From assembly GCF_003071365.1 (NCBI RefSeq), contig NZ_CP028960.1:1116001-1180000 (forward strand): a stretch of DNA of 64,000 bases. Reading direction: 5' to 3'. The position numbers and the translations under genes are program-made. Below are positions 44,510 to 53,665 of the stretch, piece after piece; positions within the stretch are counted from its first letter, which is position 1, and each line of letters starts with the position of its first letter. The notes below the pieces were generated by a model. It was not told where the DNA came from. It saw nothing but the letters and a program-made list of their open reading frames with translations, and made no database searches. Source of the DNA: Methyloceanibacter sp. wino2 (GTDB lineage Bacteria; Pseudomonadota; Alphaproteobacteria; Rhizobiales; Methyloligellaceae).

Positions 44510-45139
44510 TTACTGGTCCGAGCCGGACTCGCTGTCCTCGGCCTTGTCGGGCTCGCTGTCCCCGCTCTTGATTTCAAAGGGAAGTTCGAAGGACGCGGAC
44601 TTCTTTCCGAGCTTGTCGGTGAATTTCAGTTCCGCCACGTACTTGCCGGTCGGCGCCTCGGTGAAATCGATCGTGAGGGCCGTCATCACTTCCATATTGT
44701 TGTCGCGGCTGTCGAAGGTGAAGGTCCCAAAGCCCGCCTGCTCGCCAAGGACCTTGCCCTCGCTATCCTTCAGGATCAGATCGGAGACGAGCTCCGCGTG
44801 GTTCAACCCGCCCTGCTTCTTCCAGGTGAAGCCCACGGGCTCCACATAGATGAACAGCTTTTCGCCGGGCTTGAAGACGGTGTTGGGCCGGGGGTCGTAG
44901 ATGCCGTAGCCGGTCGGCGCGGACTTCACGAAGAGGGCCTCGCGGAACATCAGCGGGCCTTGCTCCCAGATGCTCAGCGCGGCTTTGCGGATCGTATTGT
45001 AGGCATCGAGGTCGTTGCCCTTCTTCGCTTCGCTTGCGGCAGTCTTCGCAAGCTCCTGAACGCTCTGGGCGTGACCTGGCCCTCCGGCACCGACACTCGC
45101 GACGAAAGCCAATAGAAATGCGATCGCACCGTGTCTCAT
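44510..45139 (-). CDS. secreted hypothetical protein
   Basis: A 209-residue protein with a signal peptide (MRHGAIAFLLAFVASVGAGG, then PGHAQS). The mature part has a short helical start (VQELAKTAASEAKKGNDL) and a beta-rich domain (YGIYDPRPNTVFKPGEKLFIYVEPVGF, read as strands) ending in a long acidic tail. Start ATG 45139 follows GGGGGGA closely. I recall similar unnamed proteins in rhizobia but no function. It diverges from the small membrane gene at 45278. Confidence 0.65.
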   Translation of the reverse strand: MRHGAIAFLLAFVASVGAGGPGHAQSVQELAKTAASEAKKGNDLDAYNTIRKAALSIWEQGPLMFREALFVKSAPTGYGIYDPRPNTVFKPGEKLFIYVEPVGFTWKKQGGLNHAELVSDLILKDSEGKVLGEQAGFGTFTFDSRDNNMEVMTALTIDFTEAPTGKYVAELKFTDKLGKKSASFELPFEIKSGDSEPDKAEDSESGSDQ

Positions 45140-45277
45140 CGTCCCCCCTGAACCCCTGAAATGCCGCTTGCTGCTCGGAATTCGTGACAATCGCATATGG
45201 ACCGGCCTTGCGCTACTCCAAGGCTGCGTCACCAGGGCAGGATTGCTCACCAGGGTGCTCCATTCTAGTGTCCGGCC

Positions 45278-45526
45278 ATGCATGCATTCGCCGAAGCACT
45301 CTCCGATCCGGCCCTGCGAGGCGCCTATCTTGCGTTCTCACTGGTCCTTCTGATCCTCCCGCTCGTCCTGATCTGGCTGTGGTACCGCCAGCGCGCCAAG
45401 GCGGGCACTGTCGACCGGCCCATGCTCCTTCGGGTCGGCCTACTCACGCTGCTGTGGATGGTGGCCAACGCAGCGACTCTCGGCTTCCTGATGTGGGCCG
45501 AGACGGTGACAAAGACTGGCGGCTAA
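45278..45526 (+). CDS. small two-helix membrane protein
   Basis: An 82-residue protein with two hydrophobic segments, GAYLAFSLVLLILPLVLIWLW and LLTLLWMVANAATLGFLMW, joined by a basic loop (YRQRAKAGTVDRP). No family known to me. It ends 10 bases before the convergent AlsT-type symporter gene. The upstream ribosome site is weak, so confidence rests on the membrane pattern. Confidence 0.55.
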   Translation: MHAFAEALSDPALRGAYLAFSLVLLILPLVLIWLWYRQRAKAGTVDRPMLLRVGLLTLLWMVANAATLGFLMWAETVTKTGG

Positions 45527-45535
45527 GCGCGGAGT

Positions 45536-46897
45536 CTAGAACGGATTGTTCTCCGACTTCCCACGCGTGGCGAAGAACTCTTTCGCCGCGGTGAACACCA
45601 CGGGGCTCAGCAGCGCCAGCGCAATCAAGTTCGGGATCGCCATCAGCGCGTTGAGCGTATCGGCCAGCAGCCATACGAAGCTGAGTTTGACGGTCGCGCC
45701 GAGGATCGGTGCCAGCGACCACAGCACACGGAACGGCACGATGACCTTCACACCGAGAAGATACTGCCAGGCCCGTTCGCAGTAATAGCTCCAGCCCAGG
45801 AGAGAGGTGAAGGCGAACACCGCAAGCGCGATGGAGGTAATCTCGCTGCCCACATTCGGAAGCGCGGACTCGAACGCGCTCGAGGTGAGTTCGGCCCCGT
45901 TCAGCCCGCTCGTCCAAGACCCCGTGCTCAAAATCACAAGGGCGGTGAAGGTGCAGACGAGGATCGTGTCGATGAACGTGCCGAGCATGGCCACGAGCCC
46001 CTGGCTGACAGGCCCTTTGCATTCGGCAGCCGCGTGCGCAATCGGCGCGGAACCGAGTCCGGCTTCGTTGGAGAATACGCCGCGGGCCACACCGAAGCGG
46101 ATCGCCGCCCAGACGGCGGCGCCGGCAAAGCCGCCCGTGGCCGCTGCCGGCGAAAAAGCATGCTCGAAGATCAGTCCGAACGATGCCGGTATGGCCCCGG
46201 CATTGAGGATGAGAACGATGGACCCCGCCGCGAGGTATCCAATCGCCATCACCGGCACCAGTGTGCCGGCGACGGCGGCAATGCGCTGGACGCCGCCGAT
46301 CAAAACGAGGCCGACAAGGGCTGCCAGGATCACACCCGTTAGCCAGAACGGCATGCCGAAGGCGGCATCCAACGCGTCGGCGACGGAGTTGGCCTGGACC
46401 GTGTTGCCGATGCCGAACCCGGCAAAACCCGCAAAAAGAGCAAAGGCCGTCCCGAGCCAGGCCCAGCGCGGCCCGAGCCCGTTCTTGATGTAGTACATGG
46501 GGCCGCCGACATATTTGCCGCGCTCATCCACTTCGCGGTAGCGCACGGCAAGCACCGCCTCGGCGAACTTCGTGGCCATGCCCACCAAGGCGGTCATCCA
46601 CATCCAGAAGATCGCGCCCGGCCCCCCGACGAAGATGGCGGTCGCGACGCCGGCGATGTTCCCCGTCCCGATGGTTGCGGCGAGCGCCGTCATCAGGGCC
46701 CTGAAGGGTGTGATCTCGCCTTTGCCTTCGGCGACCCGGCCGTGCCAGAGCATGGCCAGCGCAAGCGGAAGATCGCGCACGGTGCGGAAATGCAATCCGA
46801 TTGTGAGGAAGATTCCGACGCCGAGCAGGAGCACCAGCATCGGCACGCCCCAAACGATCCCGCTCAGCCACTGAATGGCCGATGTCAGCGTCTCCAT
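45536..46897 (-). CDS. alanine/glycine:cation symporter (AGCS family)
   Basis: A 453-residue sodium-coupled amino acid carrier with about 11 membrane helices. AGCS marks are ALAATIGTGNIAGVATAI near residue 72, GGPGAIFWMWMTALVGMATKFAE, YVGGPMYYIKNGLG, and RGVFSNEAGLGSAPIAHAAA later. It imports alanine or glycine with Na+. It is monocistronic, with the dcd gene 76 bases upstream on the same strand. Exact substrate is not decided. Confidence 0.93.
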   Translation of the reverse strand: METLTSAIQWLSGIVWGVPMLVLLLGVGIFLTIGLHFRTVRDLPLALAMLWHGRVAEGKGEITPFRALMTALAATIGTGNIAGVATAIFVGGPGAIFWMWMTALVGMATKFAEAVLAVRYREVDERGKYVGGPMYYIKNGLGPRWAWLGTAFALFAGFAGFGIGNTVQANSVADALDAAFGMPFWLTGVILAALVGLVLIGGVQRIAAVAGTLVPVMAIGYLAAGSIVLILNAGAIPASFGLIFEHAFSPAAATGGFAGAAVWAAIRFGVARGVFSNEAGLGSAPIAHAAAECKGPVSQGLVAMLGTFIDTILVCTFTALVILSTGSWTSGLNGAELTSSAFESALPNVGSEITSIALAVFAFTSLLGWSYYCERAWQYLLGVKVIVPFRVLWSLAPILGATVKLSFVWLLADTLNALMAIPNLIALALLSPVVFTAAKEFFATRGKSENNPF

Positions 46898-46973
46898 GCC
46901 GTTGGTCCCCCCGTGTCCCCACTACGGGCTACCGCTTCCCTGATGCGGGCCCCACCCCAGATGTAAGATAGGC

Positions 46974-48167
46974 TTAGGACTGACGAAAATGCTTCGACAG
47001 CTTCAGCCCCTGCGACTGATAATGCGAGCCGATGCCCTGGCCGTAAAGGGTTTCGGGAATCTCGGTGAGCTTGTCGTAGACGAGCCGGCCAACGATCTGC
47101 CCGTCCTCGACGATGAACGGGATGTCGAGACTGCGGACCTCGAGAACCGCCTTGGCGCCCGGCACCTTGCCGGCCGAGTAGCCGAAGCCCGGATCGAAGA
47201 AGCCGGCATAGTGCACCCGGTACTCGCCGATCATCGGGTCGAACGGGGCCATTTCTGCCACGTATTCCGGCGGCACCGAGACGCTCTCCTTCGAGGCGAG
47301 AATGTAGAATTCCTGCGGGTCTAGCACGAGGCGCTGGTCGCTCCCGAGATACACCGCCTCCCAGTACTGCCCGACGTCATAGCCGCCGACATTGTCCATA
47401 TCGATCACGCCCGCGTAGCGCCGGGCGCGATACCCCACGATGCCACCGGCTTCGACCGGCGCCAGGCTGATGCGCAGATTGAGCCCGTCGCGAATCGCGG
47501 CCTCGCCTTCCACGAGCCCCACGTCGGAGTGGATGGCCCGCAAGTGCTTGTCGCCGATCCGGCCCGGCGCTTCGTCCGACTGCTGACTGACGCGGCGGCG
47601 GAATCGAATTTGATTGAGGCGCGTGCCCGTGCGCACTTTGACGGAAAACGTCCGGGGGCAGATCTCCGCGAAGAGCGGGCCTCGGTAGCCCTCTTCCACG
47701 TAGTCGAAGCTCTCTTGATAGTCGGCGATCAGCCGCGTGAACACGTCGAGCCTGCCCGTGGAACTCTTGGGGTTCGCAAAGGCCGCGATCGTCGGACGCA
47801 GATTCAGTTGCTCGATCAGTGGGACGAGGTAGACGCAGCCCGCTTCGAGCACGGCCCCCTTGGTCAGATCGATCTCGTGAAAGGTGAGCCCTTCGAGCTT
47901 GTCGCGCACGGTTGCCTTGGTGCCGGGCAGGAAGCTCGCCCGGATGCGATAGGCGACCTCACCCAAACGGAGATCGAGGCTCGCGGGCTGGATCTGGGCT
48001 TCTTCGATCGGAGCCGACCCGCCGAGCTCGCCCGCGGCGATGAGCGCACGGAGCGCCTGGCTGGGCAGAACGCCGGTCCGGGACAGGGCGCGGCTCGCTC
48101 CGTCTGCGGCACCTGTGACGGCTGCAACCCCGGAGGATGCATCAAAAACTGGGTCGGGCTGGCTCAT
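46974..48167 (-). CDS. dcd: 2'-deoxycytidine 5'-triphosphate deaminase (double-length)
   Basis: A 397-residue protein, about twice the usual Dcd length, with two dUTPase-like halves. The first (LIAAGELGGSAPIEEAQIQPASLDLRLG, ANPKSSTGRLDVFTRLI) and second (EFYILASKESVSVPPEYVAEM, HYAGFFDPGFGY) each show the fold. This double form occurs in Alphaproteobacteria. It deaminates dCTP to dUTP for thymidylate supply. It is divergent from the PfpI gene. Confidence 0.88.
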   Translation of the reverse strand: MSQPDPVFDASSGVAAVTGAADGASRALSRTGVLPSQALRALIAAGELGGSAPIEEAQIQPASLDLRLGEVAYRIRASFLPGTKATVRDKLEGLTFHEIDLTKGAVLEAGCVYLVPLIEQLNLRPTIAAFANPKSSTGRLDVFTRLIADYQESFDYVEEGYRGPLFAEICPRTFSVKVRTGTRLNQIRFRRRVSQQSDEAPGRIGDKHLRAIHSDVGLVEGEAAIRDGLNLRISLAPVEAGGIVGYRARRYAGVIDMDNVGGYDVGQYWEAVYLGSDQRLVLDPQEFYILASKESVSVPPEYVAEMAPFDPMIGEYRVHYAGFFDPGFGYSAGKVPGAKAVLEVRSLDIPFIVEDGQIVGRLVYDKLTEIPETLYGQGIGSHYQSQGLKLSKHFRQS

Positions 48168-48256
48168 AACCGATCTTCATTGCATTTGCCGCGTGGCGGG
48201 TCATCCTGCGAATGCGATTCTCCCCCGGATTCACACCGAACACCAGAGGGCATCCC

Positions 48257-48988
48257 ATGATCCCGGAAGGCCGGATTCCAGACGATCAACCCCTCGAAAT
48301 CGGCTCGTTGCTGTTCGAGGGGCTGGACCAGATCGACCTCACGGGCCCGTTCGAGGTCTTTACCCGCCTGCCCAACACCACCACCCGCCTTTATGGCCTG
48401 ACAGACGCGCCGGTGACGGATGTGGGTGGCCTGCAGCTTACGCCCGATGGCTCGGTCCTGGACGCGCCCCAGCTCGACGTCCTGCACATTCCGGGCGGCG
48501 GGGGCCAGGAAGCTCTCATGCGCGATGAGGCGCTGCTCCATTGGATCCGCCGGCAGGCGGAGGGGGCGAAAATCCTGTTTTCGGTCTGCACGGGCGCGCT
48601 TATCTGCGGCGCCGCCGGTCTGTTGAAGGGGCGCAAGGCCACCACCTATTGGACCGTCCAGCATCTGCTGCCTTTGTTCGGCGCGACGCCGGTCGATGCC
48701 CGTGTCGTCGTGGACGGCAATTTGGTCTGCGCGGGTGGCGTCACATCGGGGATCGACGGGGCCTTGCGCGTGGCGGCGATGCTGCGGGGCGACGAGGCCG
48801 CGAAAACCATCCAGCTCGCCATGCAGTATGCGCCCGACCCGCCCTTCGACGCCGGCACACCCGAGACTGCGCCCGAAGCCGCCGTTTCGGCCGTCCGGAA
48901 TGCGACCGCCGAACTGACCGCGCGGCGGGAACAGACCGCGCGGGAGGTGGCCCGCCGGCTTGGCGTCTCGGTGCCGACGGACGGGTAG
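48257..48988 (+). CDS. DJ-1/PfpI family protein (isonitrile-hydratase-like)
   Basis: A 243-residue DJ-1/PfpI-fold protein with the nucleophile-elbow Cys (KILFSVCTGALICGAAGLL) and motifs IGSLLFEGLDQIDLTGPFEVF and HIPGGGGQEALM, like cyclohexyl-isocyanide hydratase (InhA) and AraC-associated GATase1 relatives. ATG 48257 has GAGGG seven bases upstream. There is no DNA-binding domain. Substrate unknown. It precedes the SAM-II/metZ unit but is separate from it. Confidence 0.85.
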   Translation: MIPEGRIPDDQPLEIGSLLFEGLDQIDLTGPFEVFTRLPNTTTRLYGLTDAPVTDVGGLQLTPDGSVLDAPQLDVLHIPGGGGQEALMRDEALLHWIRRQAEGAKILFSVCTGALICGAAGLLKGRKATTYWTVQHLLPLFGATPVDARVVVDGNLVCAGGVTSGIDGALRVAAMLRGDEAAKTIQLAMQYAPDPPFDAGTPETAPEAAVSAVRNATAELTARREQTAREVARRLGVSVPTDG

Positions 48989-49002
48989 AACCGCCCTTTT
49001 GC

Positions 49003-49031
49003 TTGACGGCCCTGCCCCCACGCGACATTAA
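49003..49031 (+). promoter_or_regulatory. metZ promoter
   Basis: TTGACG (49003-49008), a 17-base spacer and CATTAA (49026-49031) fit a sigma-70 promoter. Transcription would begin just before the riboswitch. Confidence 0.5.
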
Positions 49032-49038
49032 TCTGCCT

Positions 49039-49091
49039 GTGGTGATTTGGCCGGCCGGCTTGCAGCCACGTAAAACAAGTCGCTAAAAGGG
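49039..49091 (+). ncRNA. SAM-II riboswitch (metA element)
   Basis: The stretch follows the SAM-II pattern: GTGG-TGATTTGG, then CTTGCAGCCACG (pairing GTGG/CCAC), the A-rich TAAAACAAGT and CGCTAAAAGGG. These are the conserved pieces of the H-type pseudoknot that binds S-adenosylmethionine. It sits in the leader of metZ, its usual target in Alphaproteobacteria, and a terminator follows, so high SAM should shut off methionine synthesis. Confidence 0.9.
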
Positions 49092-49108
49092 CCGCGGACG
49101 ACACGCTT

Positions 49109-49144
49109 CCCGGCTTTTGGCACTTGCCAGATCCGGGTTTTTTT
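49109..49144 (+). terminator. riboswitch-linked terminator
   Basis: CCCGG and CCGGG arms enclosing a second small hairpin (TGGC-ACTT-GCCA), then seven T. It lies 18 bases after the SAM-II aptamer and about 50 before the metZ start, so the switch may act by premature termination. Confidence 0.75.
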
Positions 49145-49195
49145 ATGCCGCCGGCCAGAAACGCGTTTTGCGAAAACGTATGAGGAGTGTCGGTC

Positions 49196-50395
49196 ATGGC
49201 CGGGAAAAAGAAGAGCCGCGAGAGTTGGAGCCCCGCCACGCAGTTGGTGCACGAGGGGACGCTGCGCAGCCAGTTCGGCGAAACCTCGGAAGCGATCTTT
49301 CTAAACTCGGGCTACGTCTACGAAAGCGCCGAGGAGGCCGAGTCCCGGTTCAAGGGCGACACGGACGGCTATGTCTATAGCCGCTATGCGAACCCGACCG
49401 TCTCCATGTTCGAACAGCGCATGTGCGCTCTGGAAGGCGCAGAAGCCGCTCGCGGCACGTCAAGCGGCATGGCCGCTGTCGCGGCTTCGCTCCTGTGCCA
49501 ACTCAAGGCGGGCGACCATGTCGTTGCCAGCCGCGCGCTATTCGGCAGTTGCCTCTACATCGTCGAGGACCTGCTGCCGCGCTATGGCGTCAGCTCAACC
49601 ATCGTGGATGGAGGCGATCTCAGCGCCTGGGAGGCGGCTGTCACACCGAACACCAAGGCCTTCTTCTTCGAGACGCCGACCAATCCGGTCCTGGACCTGG
49701 TCGACATCGAGGCCGTGGCCAAGATTGCGAAGGGCTGCGGCGCGCTGACGATCGTCGACAATGTGTTCGCGACGCCGCTCGGCCAGAAGCCCCTGGCCCT
49801 CGGCGCCGATATCGTTGTCTACTCGGCGACGAAGCACATCGACGGGCAAGGACGGTGCCTCGGCGGCGTGGTCCTCGGCCCGCAAGAGTTCATTGACGAG
49901 ACCTTGCATACGTTCCTCAAGCACACCGGCCCCTCGCTGAGCCCGTTCAACGCCTGGGTCCTGCTCAAGGGGCTGGAAACTCTGCCCTTGCGCGTGGCGC
50001 GTCATTGCGAGTCCGCGGCCCGCATCGCCGATTTCCTGGCGGATCGGCCCGGTGTCACACGGGTTCACTATCCTGGCCGGGCGGATCATCCGCAGTACGA
50101 CATCGCCCAGAAGCAGATGGCGTTCGGCGGGCCGCTCGTGGCCCTCGAGGTCGGAACCCGGAAGGAAGACGCTTTCGCCGTGCTGAACGCGCTCAATATC
50201 GTCAAGATCAGCAACAATCTCGGCGACGCCAAGAGCCTCGCCACGCATCCGGCCACCACGACGCATCAACGCCTCAGCCCCGAGGCCCGCGCGGACCTCG
50301 GCATCTTGGACAACACGATCCGGATTTCCATCGGACTTGAGGACGCCGGCGATCTGGAAGCCGATCTCGATCAAGCCCTTGCAGCATTGAAATAG
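49196..50395 (+). CDS. metZ: O-succinylhomoserine sulfhydrylase
   Basis: A 399-residue PLP enzyme of the Cys/Met metabolism family that makes homocysteine from O-succinylhomoserine and sulfide. Motifs are YSRYANPTVSMFEQRMCALEGAE, FFFETPTNPVLDLVDIEAV and the PLP Lys213 in YSATKHIDGQGR. ATG 49196 has GAGGAG eight bases upstream; a GTG at 49187 is less likely. The sulfide comes from the assimilation operon in this window. Expression is under the SAM-II switch. argE follows after four bases. Confidence 0.93.
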   Translation: MAGKKKSRESWSPATQLVHEGTLRSQFGETSEAIFLNSGYVYESAEEAESRFKGDTDGYVYSRYANPTVSMFEQRMCALEGAEAARGTSSGMAAVAASLLCQLKAGDHVVASRALFGSCLYIVEDLLPRYGVSSTIVDGGDLSAWEAAVTPNTKAFFFETPTNPVLDLVDIEAVAKIAKGCGALTIVDNVFATPLGQKPLALGADIVVYSATKHIDGQGRCLGGVVLGPQEFIDETLHTFLKHTGPSLSPFNAWVLLKGLETLPLRVARHCESAARIADFLADRPGVTRVHYPGRADHPQYDIAQKQMAFGGPLVALEVGTRKEDAFAVLNALNIVKISNNLGDAKSLATHPATTTHQRLSPEARADLGILDNTIRISIGLEDAGDLEADLDQALAALK

Positions 50396-50399
50396 CAGC

Positions 50400-51563
50400 A
50401 TGCCAACACCGCCAAGCACGCAGGACGCAATCGGGCTTCTCGCAAAGCTCATTGCTTTCGATACGACGAGCGCGAAATCGAATCTCGATCTGATCGCCTT
50501 CGTGCGGGAGTACCTCGACGAGCATGGGATCGCCTCGACTCTGGTGCCGGACGGCGACGGCAAGAAGGCTTGCCTCTTCGCCACCATCGGCGAAGGCAAA
50601 GGGGGCGTCGGCCTCTCGGGCCATAGTGATTGCGTGCCGGTGACAGGGCAGTCCTGGACGTCCGACCCGTTCACGCTGACGACGCGCGACGGCAAGCTCT
50701 ACGGCCGGGGCACATGCGATATGAAGGGCTTCTTGGCTTGCGTGCTTGCCTCCGTGCCGCTGTTCAAATCCGCGCCCCTGACGGAGCCCATCCACATCCT
50801 CATCTCGTATGACGAGGAGGTGGGGTGCGTCGGCGTCCGGCCGATGATCGCGCGCCTGGGACAGGACCTGCCGCGGCCGCGCGTCGTGATCATTGGCGAA
50901 CCCTCCGACATGCAGGTCATCGACGGGCACAAATGCATCGACGTGTTCCGAACGACGGTCACGGGCAAGGAAGCGCATTCCAGCATGCCTGCGATCGGCG
51001 TGAATGCGATCTCCGCTGCTTCCAAGCTCGTCGAGGAAATCGACCGCATGGCGGCCGAGGTCGCGAGTACTGAGAACGATCCACATTTCGATCCGCCCTA
51101 TTCGACAGTAATGGTGGCCATGGTCGACGGCGGTACGGCGCCGAACATCGTGCCGCGCAATTGCGATGTCCTGTGGCAGCTTCGCGGGTTGCCCGGCACC
51201 AAGGCCAAGGACGCCCCCGCACGGCTGGAGGCATTCGCCGAGAAGACGCTGCTGCCCGGCATGCGCGCCGTCGCGCCCGATGCTTCCATCGACACGAAAA
51301 CGGAGACGGCCGTGCCGGCGTTCTCGGCCGGTCCGGATTCCGAAGCCGTATCTTTGGCGATGATGCTGACCGGCGCGAACCGGGCCTCCGGCGTGTCCTA
51401 CGCCACGGAGGCCGGGCTCTTCCAGGACGCAGGCTGTCCGGCGGTCGTGTGCGGGCCCGGCAGTATCGAGCAGGCCCACGCGGCGGACGAGTTCGTCGCA
51501 CTGTCGCAGATCGAGGCCTGCCTCACGTTTCTTGCGAAGCTGACGGAGCGGATGAGCGCATAA
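50400..51563 (+). CDS. argE: acetylornithine deacetylase
   Basis: A 387-residue M20 metallopeptidase that removes acetate from N-acetylornithine in arginine synthesis. Motifs are GLSGHSDCVPV (metal His, Asp), YGRGTCDMKGFLACVLA (Asp), SYDEEVGCVG (catalytic Glu, metal Glu) and VIIGEPSDM. The product ornithine feeds ArgF, encoded nearby on the other strand. It starts four bases after metZ, so it may share the metZ transcript and its SAM-II control. Confidence 0.92.
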   Translation: MPTPPSTQDAIGLLAKLIAFDTTSAKSNLDLIAFVREYLDEHGIASTLVPDGDGKKACLFATIGEGKGGVGLSGHSDCVPVTGQSWTSDPFTLTTRDGKLYGRGTCDMKGFLACVLASVPLFKSAPLTEPIHILISYDEEVGCVGVRPMIARLGQDLPRPRVVIIGEPSDMQVIDGHKCIDVFRTTVTGKEAHSSMPAIGVNAISAASKLVEEIDRMAAEVASTENDPHFDPPYSTVMVAMVDGGTAPNIVPRNCDVLWQLRGLPGTKAKDAPARLEAFAEKTLLPGMRAVAPDASIDTKTETAVPAFSAGPDSEAVSLAMMLTGANRASGVSYATEAGLFQDAGCPAVVCGPGSIEQAHAADEFVALSQIEACLTFLAKLTERMSA

Positions 51564-51580
51564 GGCATGGGCCGTGCCGC

Positions 51581-52522
51581 TTAAGCGGCGCCGAAGTCCT
51601 TCGGGTCGAAATCGTAGTGCGCGTTGCAGAACTCGCAATTCACCCAGAGCTGGCCGTCGACCACCATGTCCGAGAGCTCTTCGCCAGAGAAGCGCTGGAG
51701 CATTTCCCCGACGCGCTCCCGCGAGCAACTGCAATAGGTTGTCAGCTCGATGGCGTGATAGACGCGCACCTGTTCTTCGTGGAAGAGACGGAACAGCAGC
51801 CGCTCGGGCGCCAGCGTCGGATCGAGCAACTCATGATCCTCGACCGTTTCGGCCAGCGATTTCGCTCGGGTCCAGTCTTCCTCAAAGCGCTTGGGGCTGA
51901 TGATGCCGCCTTCGCGGGTCAGCTTCTGGACGAGCAGTCCGCCGGCGCGCCAGGTCCAGGCGCCCTCGCCGTTCTCCCCGGCCTGAAAATGCCGCGCCAC
52001 GGCGAGCCGCAGGAAGCTCGGCAGTTGCTCGGACTGTTTGAAATACGTGTCCGCGGCCTCGGCAAGGCTGCAGCCTTCGAGAGGCACCACACCCTGATAC
52101 CGCTCGGCGTCCACACCTCGATCGATGGTCATGGCGAGGTGGCCTGTCCCCAGCAGAGCCGCGTCGTCGCTGTGGTCGAGTGCGGCGAGCTTCTTCTCGT
52201 CGAACCGGGCATAGGCACGCATCAAGCCCGGAACCACGAAGTCGGCGACGAGCAGATCGATGGCGCCGTTGGTGGAGGCCTGCAGGATCAGCTTGCCGTC
52301 TGACTTGAGCGACGCTCCCAGTAGCGCCGTCAGCGCCACGGCTTCGCCAAGCAGGCGCGAGACGGGTTCCGGATAGTCGTGCCGGGACAGGATCGTGTCG
52401 ACGGTCGATCCGAGTTTGACGAGACGCCCCAGAACGTCCGCTTGCTCGGCCTGGAACGGCAGCAAGACGTCGTCCGCCGGCAGCGCGAACTCGATTGCCT
52501 CGGTGGAGGCGGATTCGCTCAC
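51581..52522 (-). CDS. hslO: Hsp33 redox-activated chaperone
   Basis: A 313-residue chaperone. Its C-terminal zinc center is clear: YCSCSRERV (C-x-C) and [10 protein letters not shown] (C-x2-C). The N-terminal domain has [27 protein letters not shown]. Oxidation of the four cysteines releases zinc and activates it against aggregation. GTG 52522 overlaps the argF stop (GTGA), so translation is coupled to argF, an unusual pairing for a stress protein. Confidence 0.93.
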   Translation of the reverse strand: MSESASTEAIEFALPADDVLLPFQAEQADVLGRLVKLGSTVDTILSRHDYPEPVSRLLGEAVALTALLGASLKSDGKLILQASTNGAIDLLVADFVVPGLMRAYARFDEKKLAALDHSDDAALLGTGHLAMTIDRGVDAERYQGVVPLEGCSLAEAADTYFKQSEQLPSFLRLAVARHFQAGENGEGAWTWRAGGLLVQKLTREGGIISPKRFEEDWTRAKSLAETVEDHELLDPTLAPERLLFRLFHEEQVRVYHAIELTTYCSCSRERVGEMLQRFSGEELSDMVVDGQLWVNCEFCNAHYDFDPKDFGAA

Positions 52523-53622
52523 CGCTTGCCTCCGCGCTTACCCGCCCGTTTCTTGGCGGGTTTCTTCGCCGCGCTTTTCTTGGACGCAGCCTTTTTGGGC
52601 GCGGGCTTCTTCTTGGGCGCAACCTTCTTCGCAGCACCCTTCCGCTTGGCTGGCGCGGCCTTGCGCGCGGACTTCTTCTTTGCCGCCGCCCGCGCCGGCA
52701 GGCGGCCGTTGTTCAAGCACCAGACCAGGATGGCCTTTTGCGCATGCAGCCTGTTTTCGGCTTCGTCCCAAACGACCGACTGCGGTCCGTCCATCACCGC
52801 ATCGGTGACCTCGTCGCCCCGGTGGGCAGGCAAGCAGTGCATGAAGATCGCATCGGGCTTGGCGAGCGCCATCAGCGCCTCGTCCACTCGGAAGGGCTCG
52901 AGCGCGCTCTTGCGCGCCTCGACATCCTTGTCGCCCATGGAAACCCACGTGTCGGTCACCACGCAGTCGGCATCCTTGGCGGCCGCGCGCGCATCTTCCA
53001 TGACTTCAATCTGCGCGCCCTCGGCACGGGCCCAAGCCAGAAGATCCGGGGCCGGGCCAAAATCCGCCGGGGCTGCGATACGCAAGGTGAAGCCGAACCG
53101 CGCCGCGGCATGCACCCAGGAGGTCGCAACGTTGTTCGCGTCGCCGATCCAGGCGACCACGCGGCCCTTGATCGGGCCCTTGTGCTCCTCGAAGGTGAGG
53201 ACGTCGGCCATGATCTGGCAGGGATGGGATCGCGCCGTGAGCGCATTGATGACCGGAATGTCGGAATACTCGGCGAAGTCCAGCAGTCCCTGGTGCGCAC
53301 CGGTGCGCAGCATGATCGCATCCACGTAGCGCGAGAGCACCCGCGCCGTATCGCCGATCGTCTCGCCGCGGCCGAGCTGCATGTCCTGGGCGTTCAGCAC
53401 GATAGCCGCGCCGCCGAGCTGGTGCATGGCCATCTCAAACGAGACGCGCGTCCGCGTGGACGGCTTCTCGAAGATCATGGCGAGGACCGCGCCGTCCGGT
53501 ACGGCAAGGCCTTTCGGGACTTTGCGCGCCTTCTTCAGGGCGGCGGCCGCATCGAGGATTGCGCGCAGAGTCCGCGTATCCAGCGCGTCGATATCGAGAA
53601 AATGGGAAGGCGTCGAAGGCAT
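52519..53622 (-). CDS. argF: ornithine carbamoyltransferase with histone-like C-terminal tail
   Basis: A 367-residue protein. The first 306 residues are a normal OTCase, making citrulline: [13 protein letters not shown] (carbamoyl-phosphate site, residues 51-63), [28 protein letters not shown] and MHCLPAHRG. After the usual end (KAILVWCL) come 61 residues with 21 Lys and 7 Arg in AAKK/PKKK repeats, like histone H1 or AlgP. Such a tail is not part of the family. ATG 53622 is used; longer starts exist upstream. It overlaps hslO and follows argD by 43 bases. Confidence 0.92.
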   Translation of the reverse strand: MPSTPSHFLDIDALDTRTLRAILDAAAALKKARKVPKGLAVPDGAVLAMIFEKPSTRTRVSFEMAMHQLGGAAIVLNAQDMQLGRGETIGDTARVLSRYVDAIMLRTGAHQGLLDFAEYSDIPVINALTARSHPCQIMADVLTFEEHKGPIKGRVVAWIGDANNVATSWVHAAARFGFTLRIAAPADFGPAPDLLAWARAEGAQIEVMEDARAAAKDADCVVTDTWVSMGDKDVEARKSALEPFRVDEALMALAKPDAIFMHCLPAHRGDEVTDAVMDGPQSVVWDEAENRLHAQKAILVWCLNNGRLPARAAAKKKSARKAAPAKRKGAAKKVAPKKKPAPKKAASKKSAAKKPAKKRAGKRGGKR

Positions 53623-53665
53623 GAATGGATTGTCTTGAAATTGGGGAGGCTGAAAGGAAGAGGCC

